Source: Streptomyces sp. NBC_00620
Lineage (GTDB): Bacteria > Actinomycetota > Actinomycetes > Streptomycetales > Streptomycetaceae
Length of the DNA stretch: 64,000 bases
Direction: 5' to 3'
Assembly: GCF_026341825.1 (NCBI RefSeq)
Contig: NZ_JAPENY010000002.1
Span: 1,769,001-1,833,000, forward strand
Shown: positions 43,001 to 51,321 of the stretch, in pieces
Layout of the letters: each line of letters begins with the position of its first letter
Numbering within the stretch: position 1 is the stretch's first letter
Made by a program: the position numbers and the translations under genes
Notes under the pieces: generated by a model
The model's input: only the letters and a program-made list of their open reading frames with translations
Told to the model about the DNA's origin: nothing
Database searches by the model: none

Positions 43001-43896
43001 ACCGGCCGGGGGTTGGGCACCTCGGGCGTGGGCGGCTCGTCGCCCGGCACACCCGGAGCCGGTGGCTCGGTGGTCCAGCGGCGCACCTCGTCGAGCAGTT
43101 CCTTGAGGGTCGGCGGGGCCGACCGGGGCAGGCCGATCGCCGTGATCTCGTCGTCGCGGTCGATGCGTACGCGAGAGACGGGAAGCAACAGCCTTTCCCC
43201 GCCCGCCTGTTCACCGAAGACGAAGAGCAGCTGGTCTCCCGTCTGCAGGGAGTTCGCGGTGCCCTCGACGAAGAGTTCCGAGCGGCGCGTGAGGTCCTGA
43301 GGGGTGATCAGGGAGGGGCGCCTGCGGCGCAGTCGGAGTTCGTTCCAGTCCCAGCGGGCCGTGAGGTCCCGGCTGGTCTCGAACGTCTGCGACTCCTCGT
43401 CGGCCGACGCCGGGACGCTGTTGCTGCGCGCCCCACGGGGGATGACGACGGGCAGGGTCTCGGCCCGTGGATCGCGGTCGAGGGTGTACGCGAGATGGGT
43501 GTTCGCGGCGACACCGGGACGCGGCCGGTGACCGACCAGGCGGCCGAGCAGCACCAGCGAGCGGTGTTCGTTCGCGGTGCGCAGATAGGCCTCGTCGGCG
43601 ATCCGCTCGGAGTGGAAGGTCAGCAGGTCACCGAGGACGGCGGTCGCGTCGAGGAGGCCGAGCGCCGGGTCGTCGGGGGTGCGGACGGTCAGCCTGCCGA
43701 GCGCCGGGTAGGCGGGGGACGCCAGTCGGTCGTGCAGGGCGGACAGGAAGGAGCCGTACTCGCCGACGCGGTAGTCGAGGGCGGTGCGGCCCGGCGGGTT
43801 GTGCGGCGCGGCGGGCGCCACCCGCTCGTCGTGACCGCCCGCGCAGGTCCCGGCACAGCCGCAGCCGCAGTCCGGGGTGAGCTCGTCGCTCGTCAT
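40078..43896 (-). CDS. Putative eCIS baseplate assembly protein (wedge), large
   Basis: The true start is the ATG at 43896 (MTSDELTPDCGCGCAG), overlapping the preceding stop as ATGA; the frame's extension upstream is antisense-like sequence. The 1272-residue protein has a Cys-rich N-terminus (CGCGCAGTCAGG). Baseplate-assembly sequences of the gpJ/T4 gp6 kind follow (SFLSALHDRLASPAYPALGR, then LLTFHSERIADEAYLRTA). A long beta-rich middle leads to a J-like C-terminal part (AALDRLVSVPDYEDFARSRA). The last 50 residues include a LysM-like unit (VREKDGETLSAICARHG). It should form the baseplate wedge with the next protein. Confidence 0.82.
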   Translation of the reverse strand: MTSDELTPDCGCGCAGTCAGGHDERVAPAAPHNPPGRTALDYRVGEYGSFLSALHDRLASPAYPALGRLTVRTPDDPALGLLDATAVLGDLLTFHSERIADEAYLRTANEHRSLVLLGRLVGHRPRPGVAANTHLAYTLDRDPRAETLPVVIPRGARSNSVPASADEESQTFETSRDLTARWDWNELRLRRRRPSLITPQDLTRRSELFVEGTANSLQTGDQLLFVFGEQAGGERLLLPVSRVRIDRDDEITAIGLPRSAPPTLKELLDEVRRWTTEPPAPGVPGDEPPTPEVPNPRPVSRLIDDFDDQVLTPLRDGLDGVKSPEQLMSALTEPLARLAEAQALATPYEDVADWFAQLEAMLAELAERAGELAPSQPEDQQENPSASRSKQGTATVTPLPRPDEAALAALTALLPALSGKAPAPGTGTFAATPGADTARLLKTLDPALGALYPAWRQAAAPTAPNLLRELLALRAKATPFGATAPLKPVQDDRGRVIRTTDWPLTGAVLTSMRVVFDPAGKVPQAAEFQYIEGGSSDQRARTLPVAQPESFPLGPGQVELSTRNSQDRELNWLSRRPTDSQEPGVTARLHSGLPERTLFVSRPDAEGVVNVGIYNGAAREIPLSPNVPVRFTHGEYEVTLRYTVGTTAPTVEVVIATRPAPADRQVVQLDTVYDGITVGSWVAIERPAKGDDDAHPGDKKFKLVTTKVTAVRTAAYTNYGITGRGTELVLADPWLDDKDVLLSHIRDTTVHAAGEPLRTADEPLAEDVYGNELELAELYDGLRPGRTLIVSGLRGDIPGTVGVEATEVAVIAAAEPSLDPQLPGDHVHTKLTLTADLAHRYRRETVKILGNVVEATHGEGRDEPIGSGDADRTNQTFTLWQSPLTWMASDTPLGATPVLEVRVDGLLWHAVDSLAGRGPRDRVYITGTTGDGRTTVTFGDGVHGARLSSGHENVRARYRFGTGKAANVAAQRVTQALTRPLGVTAVTNPRPATGGADADGPALTRRTVPLSVAALDRLVSVPDYEDFARSRAGIGRAAARELFDGRRRVLHVTVAGTDDVPIAEDADVLRALRGSLTEYGDPRLPVRVDVRELVLLLIAAKVKLAADHTWEVVEPRLRGALLRRLGYEGRELGHPARLSEVLATAHSVPGVDYMDVDVFTGISASAVAGATAQELTRLLGTPGEPRSSVPAREATYDEKIHTVREKDGETLSAICARHGVPLAELLRLNPDITDTRRLVKGRSVFVFRGIRPAQLALLTPKAADTLILTEVK

Positions 43897-46800
43897 CGGG
43901 CACCCCCAAGGGATATCGCCAGTCGGCCGTTCTCCGGCCGGTCGGGGTCGTTGTCGCAGATGGCGATCTCCAGCGGGCCGAGCCGCAGCACGCCGTCCTC
44001 CCTCTCTCCTCGGTCCTCTTCGAACAGCCGCCGCAGACGGGTGACTTGAACGCTCTCCACGCCCTGGACGGCCGCCGCGACAGCGACCAGGCGGCTGAGC
44101 CTGACCGGCTCGCCGAACGTCAGCGCGTCGGGGTGGAAGAAGCCGAGCCGCCCTCCCGCGAGCCGGCCGTGGCCGAGTACGCGGTACAGCTCGGCCAGGA
44201 TCTGCCCCTGCTGGTGTCCGGGCTGTGCGCACACCGTCAGCGCGATGTCGAGCGGCGTCAGCTGCGCGGGCCTCACCACCACGTCGTGGCCGATGCGCCG
44301 GTAGGCCTCCAGGGACTGGGCCACCGCGTCGAGCAGCGCGGGCGCCGGGGCGCCGGTGCCGTGCGCGTCGATCGCGATGTGCGCCTCCTGGACGCTGCCC
44401 GTCCAGCGCAGCTCCGCCGCCGCCCGCTGCACCCCGGGCAGGGCCGAGGCGAGAGCGGCGTAGTCGTCGGCGGTCACGGCACGCAGCCGGGTGCGGCGCA
44501 GGTCCAGCGGCGCCAACTGGCGTACCTGGTCGATGGGTTCGGGCTCGGTGCCACCGACGGCTGGGAGCGGATTGCGCACCCCGGCCACCGGTACCCCGGC
44601 CACCTGCACGTCGCCGCCATCGTCGTCGCGGCACAGCACCAGGTGGTTGATGGCCTCGGCGCCCACGTTGCCCGCGAGGCCGCCGCCCAGCCTGTAGTGG
44701 AGTTCCAGGCGGGCGCCGGGGGTCGGCCTCGCGCCGTGCCGTCCGTCGCCGAACCGCAGCGCGAGCCGCCCGTCGTCCTCCAGCTCACCCACGAAGTGCC
44801 GGTCGCGGGGCCCGCTTTCGAGCAGGTCGCGGCGCGGACTCCAGCGCAGCTCGCCCTCGTGGAGGCGTACGGCGGGAAGGGCGCGGCGTGCGTCCTGCGC
44901 GAGCCCGGCCGAGGCGGAACCCCGCAGGACCGGCTCCTCGGGGTGGATGCCCTCCGCGTACGCCGGGCCCCAACTGTGCGCGATCTCCCAGGCGATGTGG
45001 CCGTCGAGAACCGTTCCGGCGCGGGCGCGCGCGGTCAGCACCTCGATCCGGCGCAGCTTGGAGTCGAGCAACTGGTCGCTGCGGTAGAGGAGTTCGCGCA
45101 GGGCGCGGACCGGGTGCAGTCGCAGTTCGAACCGCTCCAGGACCTTCAGGCCGTAGACCACGGCCAGTTCGGCGATCTCCTCGTCACCGAGCCCGTCGCG
45201 GTCGCGGGCGCTGCGCCACAGCTCCACCAGACGCTGCTTCACCCGGCCCGGGATGGCGCCGATCCGCTCGGCCTGACCCGCCGAAACGGCCCCCGGGTCG
45301 GGGAACGGCACGGCCTGCACCACGGGCGAGCGGCCGAGCAGCGGACGGAAGCGCGGCGCGATGCCCGGGTAGACGGACTGCGCGAGCAGTGTGCGCAGGG
45401 CCGCCGCCTGTGCGTACGCGGTGCCCGGCACGACGCGCTCCCGCCGCTGGCCCGCCAGTTCGAGGCCGAGCCCGGCACGTACGGTCGCGTCCTCGCCCAC
45501 CACGTCGAACAGCTCGCGGACGTCGTCGGCGGTGAGCGCCTCGCCGCACCCCGCCTTGTCCGTCAGGGAGTTGATGAGCTTCGCGGTCGCGTTGCCCTCG
45601 TCGGGATCCCAGCAGCCGAAGGCCGGAGGGTCGCAGGGGACCACGACGGCGGGCGCCGGCGGCACGGTCACGGTCTCCGGCAGGGTGCTGCCGCACCAGT
45701 GGACGGTACGGCCGTGGTCGACGAGGACCACGTTGCCGCGCGCCACACTGACGTCCTCGACCGGCGCGCAGTCGCGTCCGCCGCGCGTGGCCAGGCAGAG
45801 CGGGAAACGCAGCGCGTCCTCGGCGTCCCAGGTGACCTCCAGGACAGGCTGGTCCTCGATGCGGTCGACGCCTGGCGTGACGGACGTGAGGCGCACCGCC
45901 TGCCGGTGGGAGGGGTCGGCGTCGCCCGGAGTTCCGGTACGAGGTCCCTTCACCTCCTCCAGGACGAGCAAGTCACCGGCGCGCAGGCCGAGTTGGCGAC
46001 CCTCGCAGGTCTCCGCGTCCCGCCACTCGTCGCGCAGGGTGACCGCTGTGGCTCCCTTCGGCAGCGAGCACACGTCGCCGCCCCAGGTCCACAGCCGTAT
46101 GGAGTTGTGCGCGGCGCGCAGTTCGAGGGGATCTCCGGCCGCGACCGGCTCGAACACCTCGACGCCGCCGCGCTCGGCCAGGTCGGCGAGGTCCCGGTCG
46201 TCGACCACCGTCCCGGGCGCCGGGCGGTCGTGCGGATCGACGGCGCGTATGTCCACGGAGGCGAAGCGGAACGTGCCTGCGGGCAGCGTGTGTTCACCGG
46301 CCGTCTCCACCGTCACGTACGCCCGCGCGGTGCAGCCGTCGTGCATCGCATAGTCGATGAGCCGGATATGACGGCGTACGGAGACCCGGCGGCGCGCGGT
46401 GTCGAGGTACGCCTCCGTGGCGACCGCGTCCTGCTGGTAGCTGATCTGGTCGCCGGTGTAGGCGAGCAGCTCGACGAGCGTCATGCCCAGGTCGGCCGGG
46501 TTGCGCTCGATCCAGTCGGGCGTGGTGAGGGCCAGCCGGTCCAGGAGGAGCTTGCGGATGGTGTCGTAATCGCGGGCCGTGTAGTCGACGACCGGCGTCA
46601 GCGGGAAGACGGGTTCCTCCACCACCTCGTCCGCGCAGTCGAAGGGCGTCGGACAGTCGGGCCGGAAGGCGAACGTCGCGCTGTGGTAGCGCTGGTCGAA
46701 GCCGCGGAAGGGCTCCGTTCCGGGCCGCCCGTACGGGTCGGTCTCGACGAGGGAGATCCGGTAGCGGGAGGTGTCGCCGGGCTTGTCGAGGGTGACGTAC

Positions 46801-47036
46801 AGCCGGTCGTCGAGCTCGGGGTCCTCCTCGCGCTCCACGCTCACGTCGACGGCCTCGATGCCCGCGATCCGGCGGCCGCCGTCGATCCGTACGTTCTGCG
46901 CGCCGAGGCCGTGCGGGGCCTTGCCGAGGAAGGTGACGGTGAGCAGGAGCCCCTCGTCGTTCACCTCCACGGCGTCAACTCCGTTGAGCTGCGCCGCTCT
47001 TACCTTGGTCCGTCGGGCGGACACGGAACCGGTCAC
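43893..47036 (-). CDS. eCIS baseplate J-like wedge protein (Afp11 type)
   Basis: This is a 1047-residue protein. The family marker is in residues about 150-230: VDYTARDYDTIRKLLLDRLA, then WIERNPADLGMTLVELLAYT and GDQISYQQDAVATEAYLDTA, the classic opening of putative baseplate assembly proteins of the gpJ/gp6 type. The C-terminal domain with LRAVTADDYAALASALPGVQ is also standard. It forms the ring linking the hub and gp25 to the sheath. It is coupled by overlaps to both neighbours. Confidence 0.88.
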   Translation of the reverse strand: MTGSVSARRTKVRAAQLNGVDAVEVNDEGLLLTVTFLGKAPHGLGAQNVRIDGGRRIAGIEAVDVSVEREEDPELDDRLYVTLDKPGDTSRYRISLVETDPYGRPGTEPFRGFDQRYHSATFAFRPDCPTPFDCADEVVEEPVFPLTPVVDYTARDYDTIRKLLLDRLALTTPDWIERNPADLGMTLVELLAYTGDQISYQQDAVATEAYLDTARRRVSVRRHIRLIDYAMHDGCTARAYVTVETAGEHTLPAGTFRFASVDIRAVDPHDRPAPGTVVDDRDLADLAERGGVEVFEPVAAGDPLELRAAHNSIRLWTWGGDVCSLPKGATAVTLRDEWRDAETCEGRQLGLRAGDLLVLEEVKGPRTGTPGDADPSHRQAVRLTSVTPGVDRIEDQPVLEVTWDAEDALRFPLCLATRGGRDCAPVEDVSVARGNVVLVDHGRTVHWCGSTLPETVTVPPAPAVVVPCDPPAFGCWDPDEGNATAKLINSLTDKAGCGEALTADDVRELFDVVGEDATVRAGLGLELAGQRRERVVPGTAYAQAAALRTLLAQSVYPGIAPRFRPLLGRSPVVQAVPFPDPGAVSAGQAERIGAIPGRVKQRLVELWRSARDRDGLGDEEIAELAVVYGLKVLERFELRLHPVRALRELLYRSDQLLDSKLRRIEVLTARARAGTVLDGHIAWEIAHSWGPAYAEGIHPEEPVLRGSASAGLAQDARRALPAVRLHEGELRWSPRRDLLESGPRDRHFVGELEDDGRLALRFGDGRHGARPTPGARLELHYRLGGGLAGNVGAEAINHLVLCRDDDGGDVQVAGVPVAGVRNPLPAVGGTEPEPIDQVRQLAPLDLRRTRLRAVTADDYAALASALPGVQRAAAELRWTGSVQEAHIAIDAHGTGAPAPALLDAVAQSLEAYRRIGHDVVVRPAQLTPLDIALTVCAQPGHQQGQILAELYRVLGHGRLAGGRLGFFHPDALTFGEPVRLSRLVAVAAAVQGVESVQVTRLRRLFEEDRGEREDGVLRLGPLEIAICDNDPDRPENGRLAISLGGAR

Positions 47037-47419
47037 GCCTCGGCCCTCCCTTCGAAGACGTCGTCACGACGGCTCCCGGTGGCGCGCACGGCGTACGACA
47101 GATACACGCGGACGACGTTCTCCTCGCTCACCACGTCCAGGGCCGCCACCTCGATGAGATCACCGAGCCAGCGCTGCAGAGCCGCCTGCACCGAGAGCTC
47201 CAACGCACTCGCCAGCTCGGGGCTGTTGGGCGTGAAGACCAGGTCGAGGAGGCCGCAGCCGAAGTCGGGGCGCATCACGCGCTCGCCGGGGCTGGTGAAC
47301 AGCAACTGCTCGATCAGGTCGCGGACATGCTCGTCCTGGTCGGCGTGCGCGCTGCGCCCCCGCCGGTCGACCCGGAACGGAAAGGCGAGATCACTGCGGA
47401 TGCGGGTGCGTGGGCTCAT
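47033..47419 (-). CDS. gp25-like baseplate protein (Afp9 type)
   Basis: Start at 47419 overlaps the PAAR stop (ATGA); 128 residues. The T4 gp25/lysozyme-like baseplate signature is present: FPFRVDRRGRS, then HVRDLIEQLLFTSPGERVMR, PDFGCGLLDLVFTPNS. The conserved EPR-type loop is represented by GERVMRPDFG. In contractile systems this protein initiates sheath polymerisation on the baseplate. Confidence 0.92.
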   Translation of the reverse strand: MSPRTRIRSDLAFPFRVDRRGRSAHADQDEHVRDLIEQLLFTSPGERVMRPDFGCGLLDLVFTPNSPELASALELSVQAALQRWLGDLIEVAALDVVSEENVVRVYLSYAVRATGSRRDDVFEGRAEA

Positions 47420-47775
47420 CGGACGGTCACCTCTCGCTGCGCGGGCTGGACGAACGGCGGGCCCTGCGGCACGAACGCCGCTGTGACGCACTGGGCCGCG
47501 GAGGTGTCGAGCAGCACCGGCGCGCCGTCGACCGTGATGCCGGAGGAGTCCGCGGTCCAGCGGACGGCGACACACGGCTCGGGTACGCCACCGACCGTGT
47601 GGGGGCAGCCGGTCACGACGTAGTTGTGGGTGGCCGTCGCCACGGGCGCGCCGTTCACGAGCACGGCCCGGTCCGAAGCGCCGGTCGTCGAGGTGGCGCG
47701 GCCGCCGTGCGGGCAGCTGATCGCGGCACCGGAGCCGCCGCCGGTGGTGAGTAGATTCCCGGATGTCCCGGACAT
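47416..47775 (-). CDS. PAAR-like spike tip protein (Afp10 type)
   Basis: Start at 47775 (MSGTSGNLLTTGGG) gives 119 residues. Conserved Cys/His positions (ISCPHGGR, then VTGCPHTVGG and EPCVAVRW) fit a metal-stabilised PAAR-like tip as found in eCIS loci; the sequence is short and beta-rich. The gene follows the spike protein in the expected order. The tip caps the spike and helps pierce membranes. Confidence 0.8.
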   Translation of the reverse strand: MSGTSGNLLTTGGGSGAAISCPHGGRATSTTGASDRAVLVNGAPVATATHNYVVTGCPHTVGGVPEPCVAVRWTADSSGITVDGAPVLLDTSAAQCVTAAFVPQGPPFVQPAQREVTVR

Positions 47776-47795
47776 GCTGGATGATCCCCCGTCTT

Positions 47796-48326
47796 CTATC
47801 GCTTCGCGGCCATCGTCAACTGGCCCTTGTTGATGGTCACTTCCTTGCCGCGCAGGATGACCTCGGCGCCTTCGCCGGTCGCGATGACCACGGCTTCCTT
47901 GGTGATGCGGATGTACGCGCCGCCCTGCGCCTGGAGGAGAATCCCCTGCTCGGGCGCGTCGTTCATCACGATCTTGTGGTCCCCCGGCGTCTGGACGACG
48001 ACCGGTTTGTTCGGCGAGTTCTGCTGCACCGCGGCTCGCGCGTCCGGCGGCAGCTCGGCCTCCGTCCCGTACCAGCACCCCGTCCACACCGGGAAACTCG
48101 GATCACCCTGCTCGAACTCGACCCACACACCCGCGCCGGGCGGCGGCACCACGAACTGGCCCGCCTGCGGCCCGGTGAAGGGCAGGCAGGGCAGCGCCCA
48201 CGTCGACGGTTCATCACCCAGGACGTCAGGGCACTCGACGGTGACCCGGCCGATGTGCAGCGGGTCGTTGTTGTCGATGACCCGGCCGCGGAACTTGCCG
48301 AGGTAGCGATTACTGGGTGCCGCCAT
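47796..48326 (-). CDS. Baseplate V/gp5-type spike protein
   Basis: The 176-residue protein has an OB-fold start typical of phage baseplate protein V and VgrG middle domains: FRGRVIDNNDPLHIGRVTVE, then PPPGAGVWVEFEQGDPSFPV followed by WTGCWYG. The repeating C-terminus (GILLQAQGGAYIRITKEAVV, ATGEGAEVILRGKEVTINKG) is a short beta-helix forming the needle shaft. Together with the hub protein (48379-49518) it corresponds to a split Afp8/VgrG. Confidence 0.9.
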   Translation of the reverse strand: MAAPSNRYLGKFRGRVIDNNDPLHIGRVTVECPDVLGDEPSTWALPCLPFTGPQAGQFVVPPPGAGVWVEFEQGDPSFPVWTGCWYGTEAELPPDARAAVQQNSPNKPVVVQTPGDHKIVMNDAPEQGILLQAQGGAYIRITKEAVVIATGEGAEVILRGKEVTINKGQLTMAAKR

Positions 48327-48378
48327 GCTGAACTGCTCCTGGATCGTGGGGTGTTGGCTGCTGTCGGCCTGTTGCGCG

Positions 48379-49518
48379 TCATGGCCGGACGTAGGCGCTG
48401 CGCGCTTCGAGCCCTTCTCTGGAGAGCGTGAAGTTCTGCTGGAAGGAGCCCGGCCGCAGGTTGTGCGTCACGGACTTCACGTAGTAGTCGCCGTCGTACG
48501 CCCGTCCCGAACCGCGCACGCCGACCAGCTGGCGCGGCTGCAGGAGGTAGCCGTGCCGGTTGACGTCGAGCGACCCCGAACCGGAGATGACGTCGGCGGA
48601 CACGGCGGCGCGCGCGAGCAGCTCGGCCTCGGCCGCCTCGCGCTGCTGCTTGGCGGTACCGGAGAGCGTCTTGCGCTTGAGCGCGGGCGTCGGCCGCCTG
48701 CCGAGCGGGGGGCGCAAGGGGCTGATGAGCGGCTGGGGGAGCAGGGTGGACTGCCGGGTCCCCGGGTCCTGCCAGCGTGCCTGCGGCTCCTCGCGGGCCG
48801 TTCCGTCGTACGCGAACGTCAGCTGGTCGACCGTGGAATTGGCGTCCATGTTGACGTTCAGGGCGTGCTGGCGGATCCCGAGGCGGACCTCGGGGCCCCA
48901 ACGGGCCGACGACTGGCCGGGGTTGGGGCCCGGCTCAAGGTAGAAGGTGTAGCCGTTGGCGCGGGCCAGCTCGTTCACGTAACTCAGATCGGTGCCGGTC
49001 TGGTAGTGGACGCGCAGGTTCTCGTGCGGCGGCTGGGCGATCTTCTCCCGGTACACGTCCGGCCGGATGCCGAAGTCCGCGTAGCGGCGCAGGATCGCGA
49101 GCACGCGGTCGGACGGCGGCAGGTTGGGATACCGGTCCGTGCGCTCCTCCAGGTCCATGAGCAGCGTCAGGTCCTCGCCGGTGATGGTCAGCGTGGAGTG
49201 ACCGGGCTGGTTGCTGGTGCCCACTTCCTGGCGAACGATCAGCCCGTCGAAGAGGACCTCCGGAGTGCCCTTGACCGTGACGGTGACGATGATGCGGGTC
49301 TTCGGATCGAAGAACCCCTCCGGAAGCAGCGCCCGGTTGATGAGCCCGTTCTTGGTCAGGTCGAAGGCGAGCTGGAACCCGCTCCGCTCGCCCGCCGTCG
49401 CGGTGATCTGCGCCGACAGGAGCGCCTCTGCCACCTCGGCGGGGACCGGGCGGGCCAGCTGCGGCCCCATGGAGAGGGTGATGTGGACAGGGCCCTGGCC
49501 CACGGGCAGTTCAGACAC
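48379..49518 (-). CDS. Hub protein, phage late control D / gp27-like
   Basis: GTG 49518 overlaps the LysM gene's stop by 8 nt; 379 residues. The gene D/gp27-like layout is seen in VLFDGLIVRQEVGTSNQPGH, STLTITGEDLTLLMDLEERT and DLSYVNELARANGYTFYLEP. The C-terminus YDGDYYVKSVTHNLRPGSFQ is also typical. It forms the pseudo-hexameric hub joining the tube to the spike. Confidence 0.9.
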   Translation of the reverse strand: MSELPVGQGPVHITLSMGPQLARPVPAEVAEALLSAQITATAGERSGFQLAFDLTKNGLINRALLPEGFFDPKTRIIVTVTVKGTPEVLFDGLIVRQEVGTSNQPGHSTLTITGEDLTLLMDLEERTDRYPNLPPSDRVLAILRRYADFGIRPDVYREKIAQPPHENLRVHYQTGTDLSYVNELARANGYTFYLEPGPNPGQSSARWGPEVRLGIRQHALNVNMDANSTVDQLTFAYDGTAREEPQARWQDPGTRQSTLLPQPLISPLRPPLGRRPTPALKRKTLSGTAKQQREAAEAELLARAAVSADVISGSGSLDVNRHGYLLQPRQLVGVRGSGRAYDGDYYVKSVTHNLRPGSFQQNFTLSREGLEARSAYVRP

Positions 49519-49882
49519 GCCGGTCCCCCCGCGGGAAGGAGCCGGCGCGCGGGATGTCGATCTCGCTGCCCGGCTCGGCGGTCAGCTCGCGCGGGTCGAG
49601 GACGGGGTTGGCGTCGGCGATCTGCCACCACTGGGCGGGGTCGCCGAAGTAGCGCTGCCCCAGGAGGTCGGGGCGCTCACCGGTGCTGACGGTGTGCGCC
49701 TGCGTGTCCTCGGCGTCGTCCGCGACCGGAGGCAGCAACCGGCGCTTGGCGTAACGGACTTCGGTCCCGTCCGGCTGCCGGTGCACGCCTATCTCGGCAT
49801 CGTGGTAGCGGCTGGAGCGGGGGTAGGGGTGGGCGCCGGGTATCGCGTCCAGGGCGTTCTCGTACGGTTCCGTGCCGGCCAT
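49511..49882 (-). CDS. LysM-like baseplate/tail protein (gpX/gp53 type)
   Basis: The 123-residue protein has a LysM-like C-terminal segment: THTVSTGERPDLLGQRYFGD-like (HTVSTGERPDLLGQRYFGDP) then AQWWQIADANPVLDPREL and a short beta tail. Such proteins fasten the hub and first tube ring (Afp7/gp53 role). It sits between the tube-initiator and hub genes, as in other eCIS operons. Confidence 0.88.
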   Translation of the reverse strand: MAGTEPYENALDAIPGAHPYPRSSRYHDAEIGVHRQPDGTEVRYAKRRLLPPVADDAEDTQAHTVSTGERPDLLGQRYFGDPAQWWQIADANPVLDPRELTAEPGSEIDIPRAGSFPRGDRRV

Positions 49883-49891
49883 GGTGTCCGG

Positions 49892-50578
49892 TCAGCCCCT
49901 TCCCATGCCGATGTCGCCGGGGGCGAGCCCGAGAGTGCCGAGGCCTCCCGCACGGGCGGCGCCGGCCAGCCGCTCCTTCTGCGCGAGGTGCGCGAAGTAC
50001 AGCTCGGCGCCGCGGTGTCCGGCCGGCAGGTCGCTGACCGTGAGCACCTTCAGGCCGATGCTCAGCGAGGCCCGGATCGGGTTCAGATTCACGTCGAAGG
50101 CGGATTCGTTGATGGACAGTTCGGTGAGCCGCACGGGCATGACGCGCTTGCTGCCCCACGTGAACAGGGTCAGCGGCATCTCGATCGGACTGATCTCGAT
50201 CGTCCCGGTCCTGGACAGGCGGCTTGCCTCACGCAGTTGGGCCGAGGTCGGCTGCACAAGCATTTCCAGGACGGCCAGTTGGGGGTGGATCCCGTCGGGC
50301 GCGGCTATCTCGAACTGGTCGGTGGCGTCGATCTCGGCAGTGAACTTCCAGGTCTCCTGAGCGGGGCCCTTGAGCCGGAGCGCCTCATTTCTGTCTCCGG
50401 ACCCGCTGCCCCCTCCTCCGGAGTCGCCACTGCCGCCTGCCGACTGGGGCGAGAGGCTGCGTTCCAGAGTGTCCGGGTTGAATTGCAGGACGATGATGCG
50501 TTGGGGGGTGCCGCGTTCGGGGTCTATGAGGACTATTCCGGAACGGATGGGCTTGGGGATGTCGGCGTAGCGGGTCAC
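49892..50578 (-). CDS. CIS tube-initiator / LysM-associated tail protein
   Basis: The 228-residue protein carries the family hallmark RIIVLQFNPDTLERSLSPQS near residue 27 and the later ELSINESAFDVNLNPIRASL, which identify the CIS tube protein family found beside LysM proteins in eCIS loci. A Gly/Ser-rich loop (SAGGSGDSGGGGSGSGDRNE) is inserted early. It is thought to form the first ring joining tube to hub. Confidence 0.85.
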   Translation of the reverse strand: MTRYADIPKPIRSGIVLIDPERGTPQRIIVLQFNPDTLERSLSPQSAGGSGDSGGGGSGSGDRNEALRLKGPAQETWKFTAEIDATDQFEIAAPDGIHPQLAVLEMLVQPTSAQLREASRLSRTGTIEISPIEMPLTLFTWGSKRVMPVRLTELSINESAFDVNLNPIRASLSIGLKVLTVSDLPAGHRGAELYFAHLAQKERLAGAARAGGLGTLGLAPGDIGMGRG

Positions 50579-51291
50579 AGGCGGGCCTCCAGTCGGTGGG
50601 CGAGTTCCGTGTAGTCCCAGGCAGGGAAAAGGCGTGGGAACACGTCCAACATGGTCGTCAGCTGATTCCTGACGTCGTCGAAGTCCGGATGACCCAGCGG
50701 GACCTCATCGGTGAAGAGGTACTGCCATCCCAAAGTGCCTTTGGTGAGGGCCAGTTGTTCCATGTATTCGGTATAGGTGAGATCCAGCTTGACGTATTGC
50801 CGCGTCCAGCCCTCCGCGCTGGTCAACTCCATGTCGTAGTACCAGACCTCCAGCGGGTCGACCTGGGGCTGGGACCGGATGGCCGCGAGTTGGCCCGTGG
50901 CGGCGAGCGGGGTGTCGTCGATGACGCGCAGCTGTGTGAAGAACTCCCGCTCCTCGTCCGTGGAACCGGCCCAGGTCAGGTCCGGCGGATGTTTCAGAAG
51001 CGCGGTGAAAAGATCGGTCACTCGGAACTCGCCGCGGATTTCTGGAATGCCGGATGCCCGCTCGCTGTGCCAGCAGTTGGCGATCTCGGAGATGCGAGGA
51101 CTCAGCACGCAGAGATCGCGGCTGAACACCACATCCTGCCAATCGGGCAGATAGGTGAAGAGCGCCGGTGCCTCCTCGAACGTCTCGCCGAGGTCTCCCG
51201 TGACCGAGCGGTCCACCACCAACCCGGTACAGTCAATGATTTCCTGTTGTGTCTGGAACAGCTTCTGCTCGATCTCGGTCGGGTTGCGCAT
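50575..51291 (-). CDS. Hypothetical protein, possible immunity protein for the eCIS cargo
   Basis: I do not recognise a family in this 238-residue acidic protein (starts MRNPTEIEQKLFQTQQEIID). It lies 30 bp downstream of the cargo protein's stop and overlaps the tube-initiator gene by ATGA. Three sampled 60-bp lines have roughly 55-62% G+C, against over 70% in a sampled ATPase line, similar to the cargo's C-terminal tip. It is soluble, without signal or membrane segments (WYYDMELTSAEGWTRQYVKL, TLGWQYLFTDEVPLGHPDFD). Position and composition suggest an immunity partner or a cargo-specific adaptor that moved with the toxin tip. A structural role is the alternative. Confidence 0.65.
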   Translation of the reverse strand: MRNPTEIEQKLFQTQQEIIDCTGLVVDRSVTGDLGETFEEAPALFTYLPDWQDVVFSRDLCVLSPRISEIANCWHSERASGIPEIRGEFRVTDLFTALLKHPPDLTWAGSTDEEREFFTQLRVIDDTPLAATGQLAAIRSQPQVDPLEVWYYDMELTSAEGWTRQYVKLDLTYTEYMEQLALTKGTLGWQYLFTDEVPLGHPDFDDVRNQLTTMLDVFPRLFPAWDYTELAHRLEARL

Positions 51292-51321
51292 TCCCTTCGG
51301 CCTCCACTCTCATCTATGAGT

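Noticed and set aside
40243..49689. Very long plus-strand open frames opposite the eCIS genes (for example 40243-44049 and 44046-47486)
   Set aside because: They are antisense to clear baseplate genes, follow third-position G+C bias, lack ribosome binding sites and have Arg/Gly/Val-rich translations with no domain.
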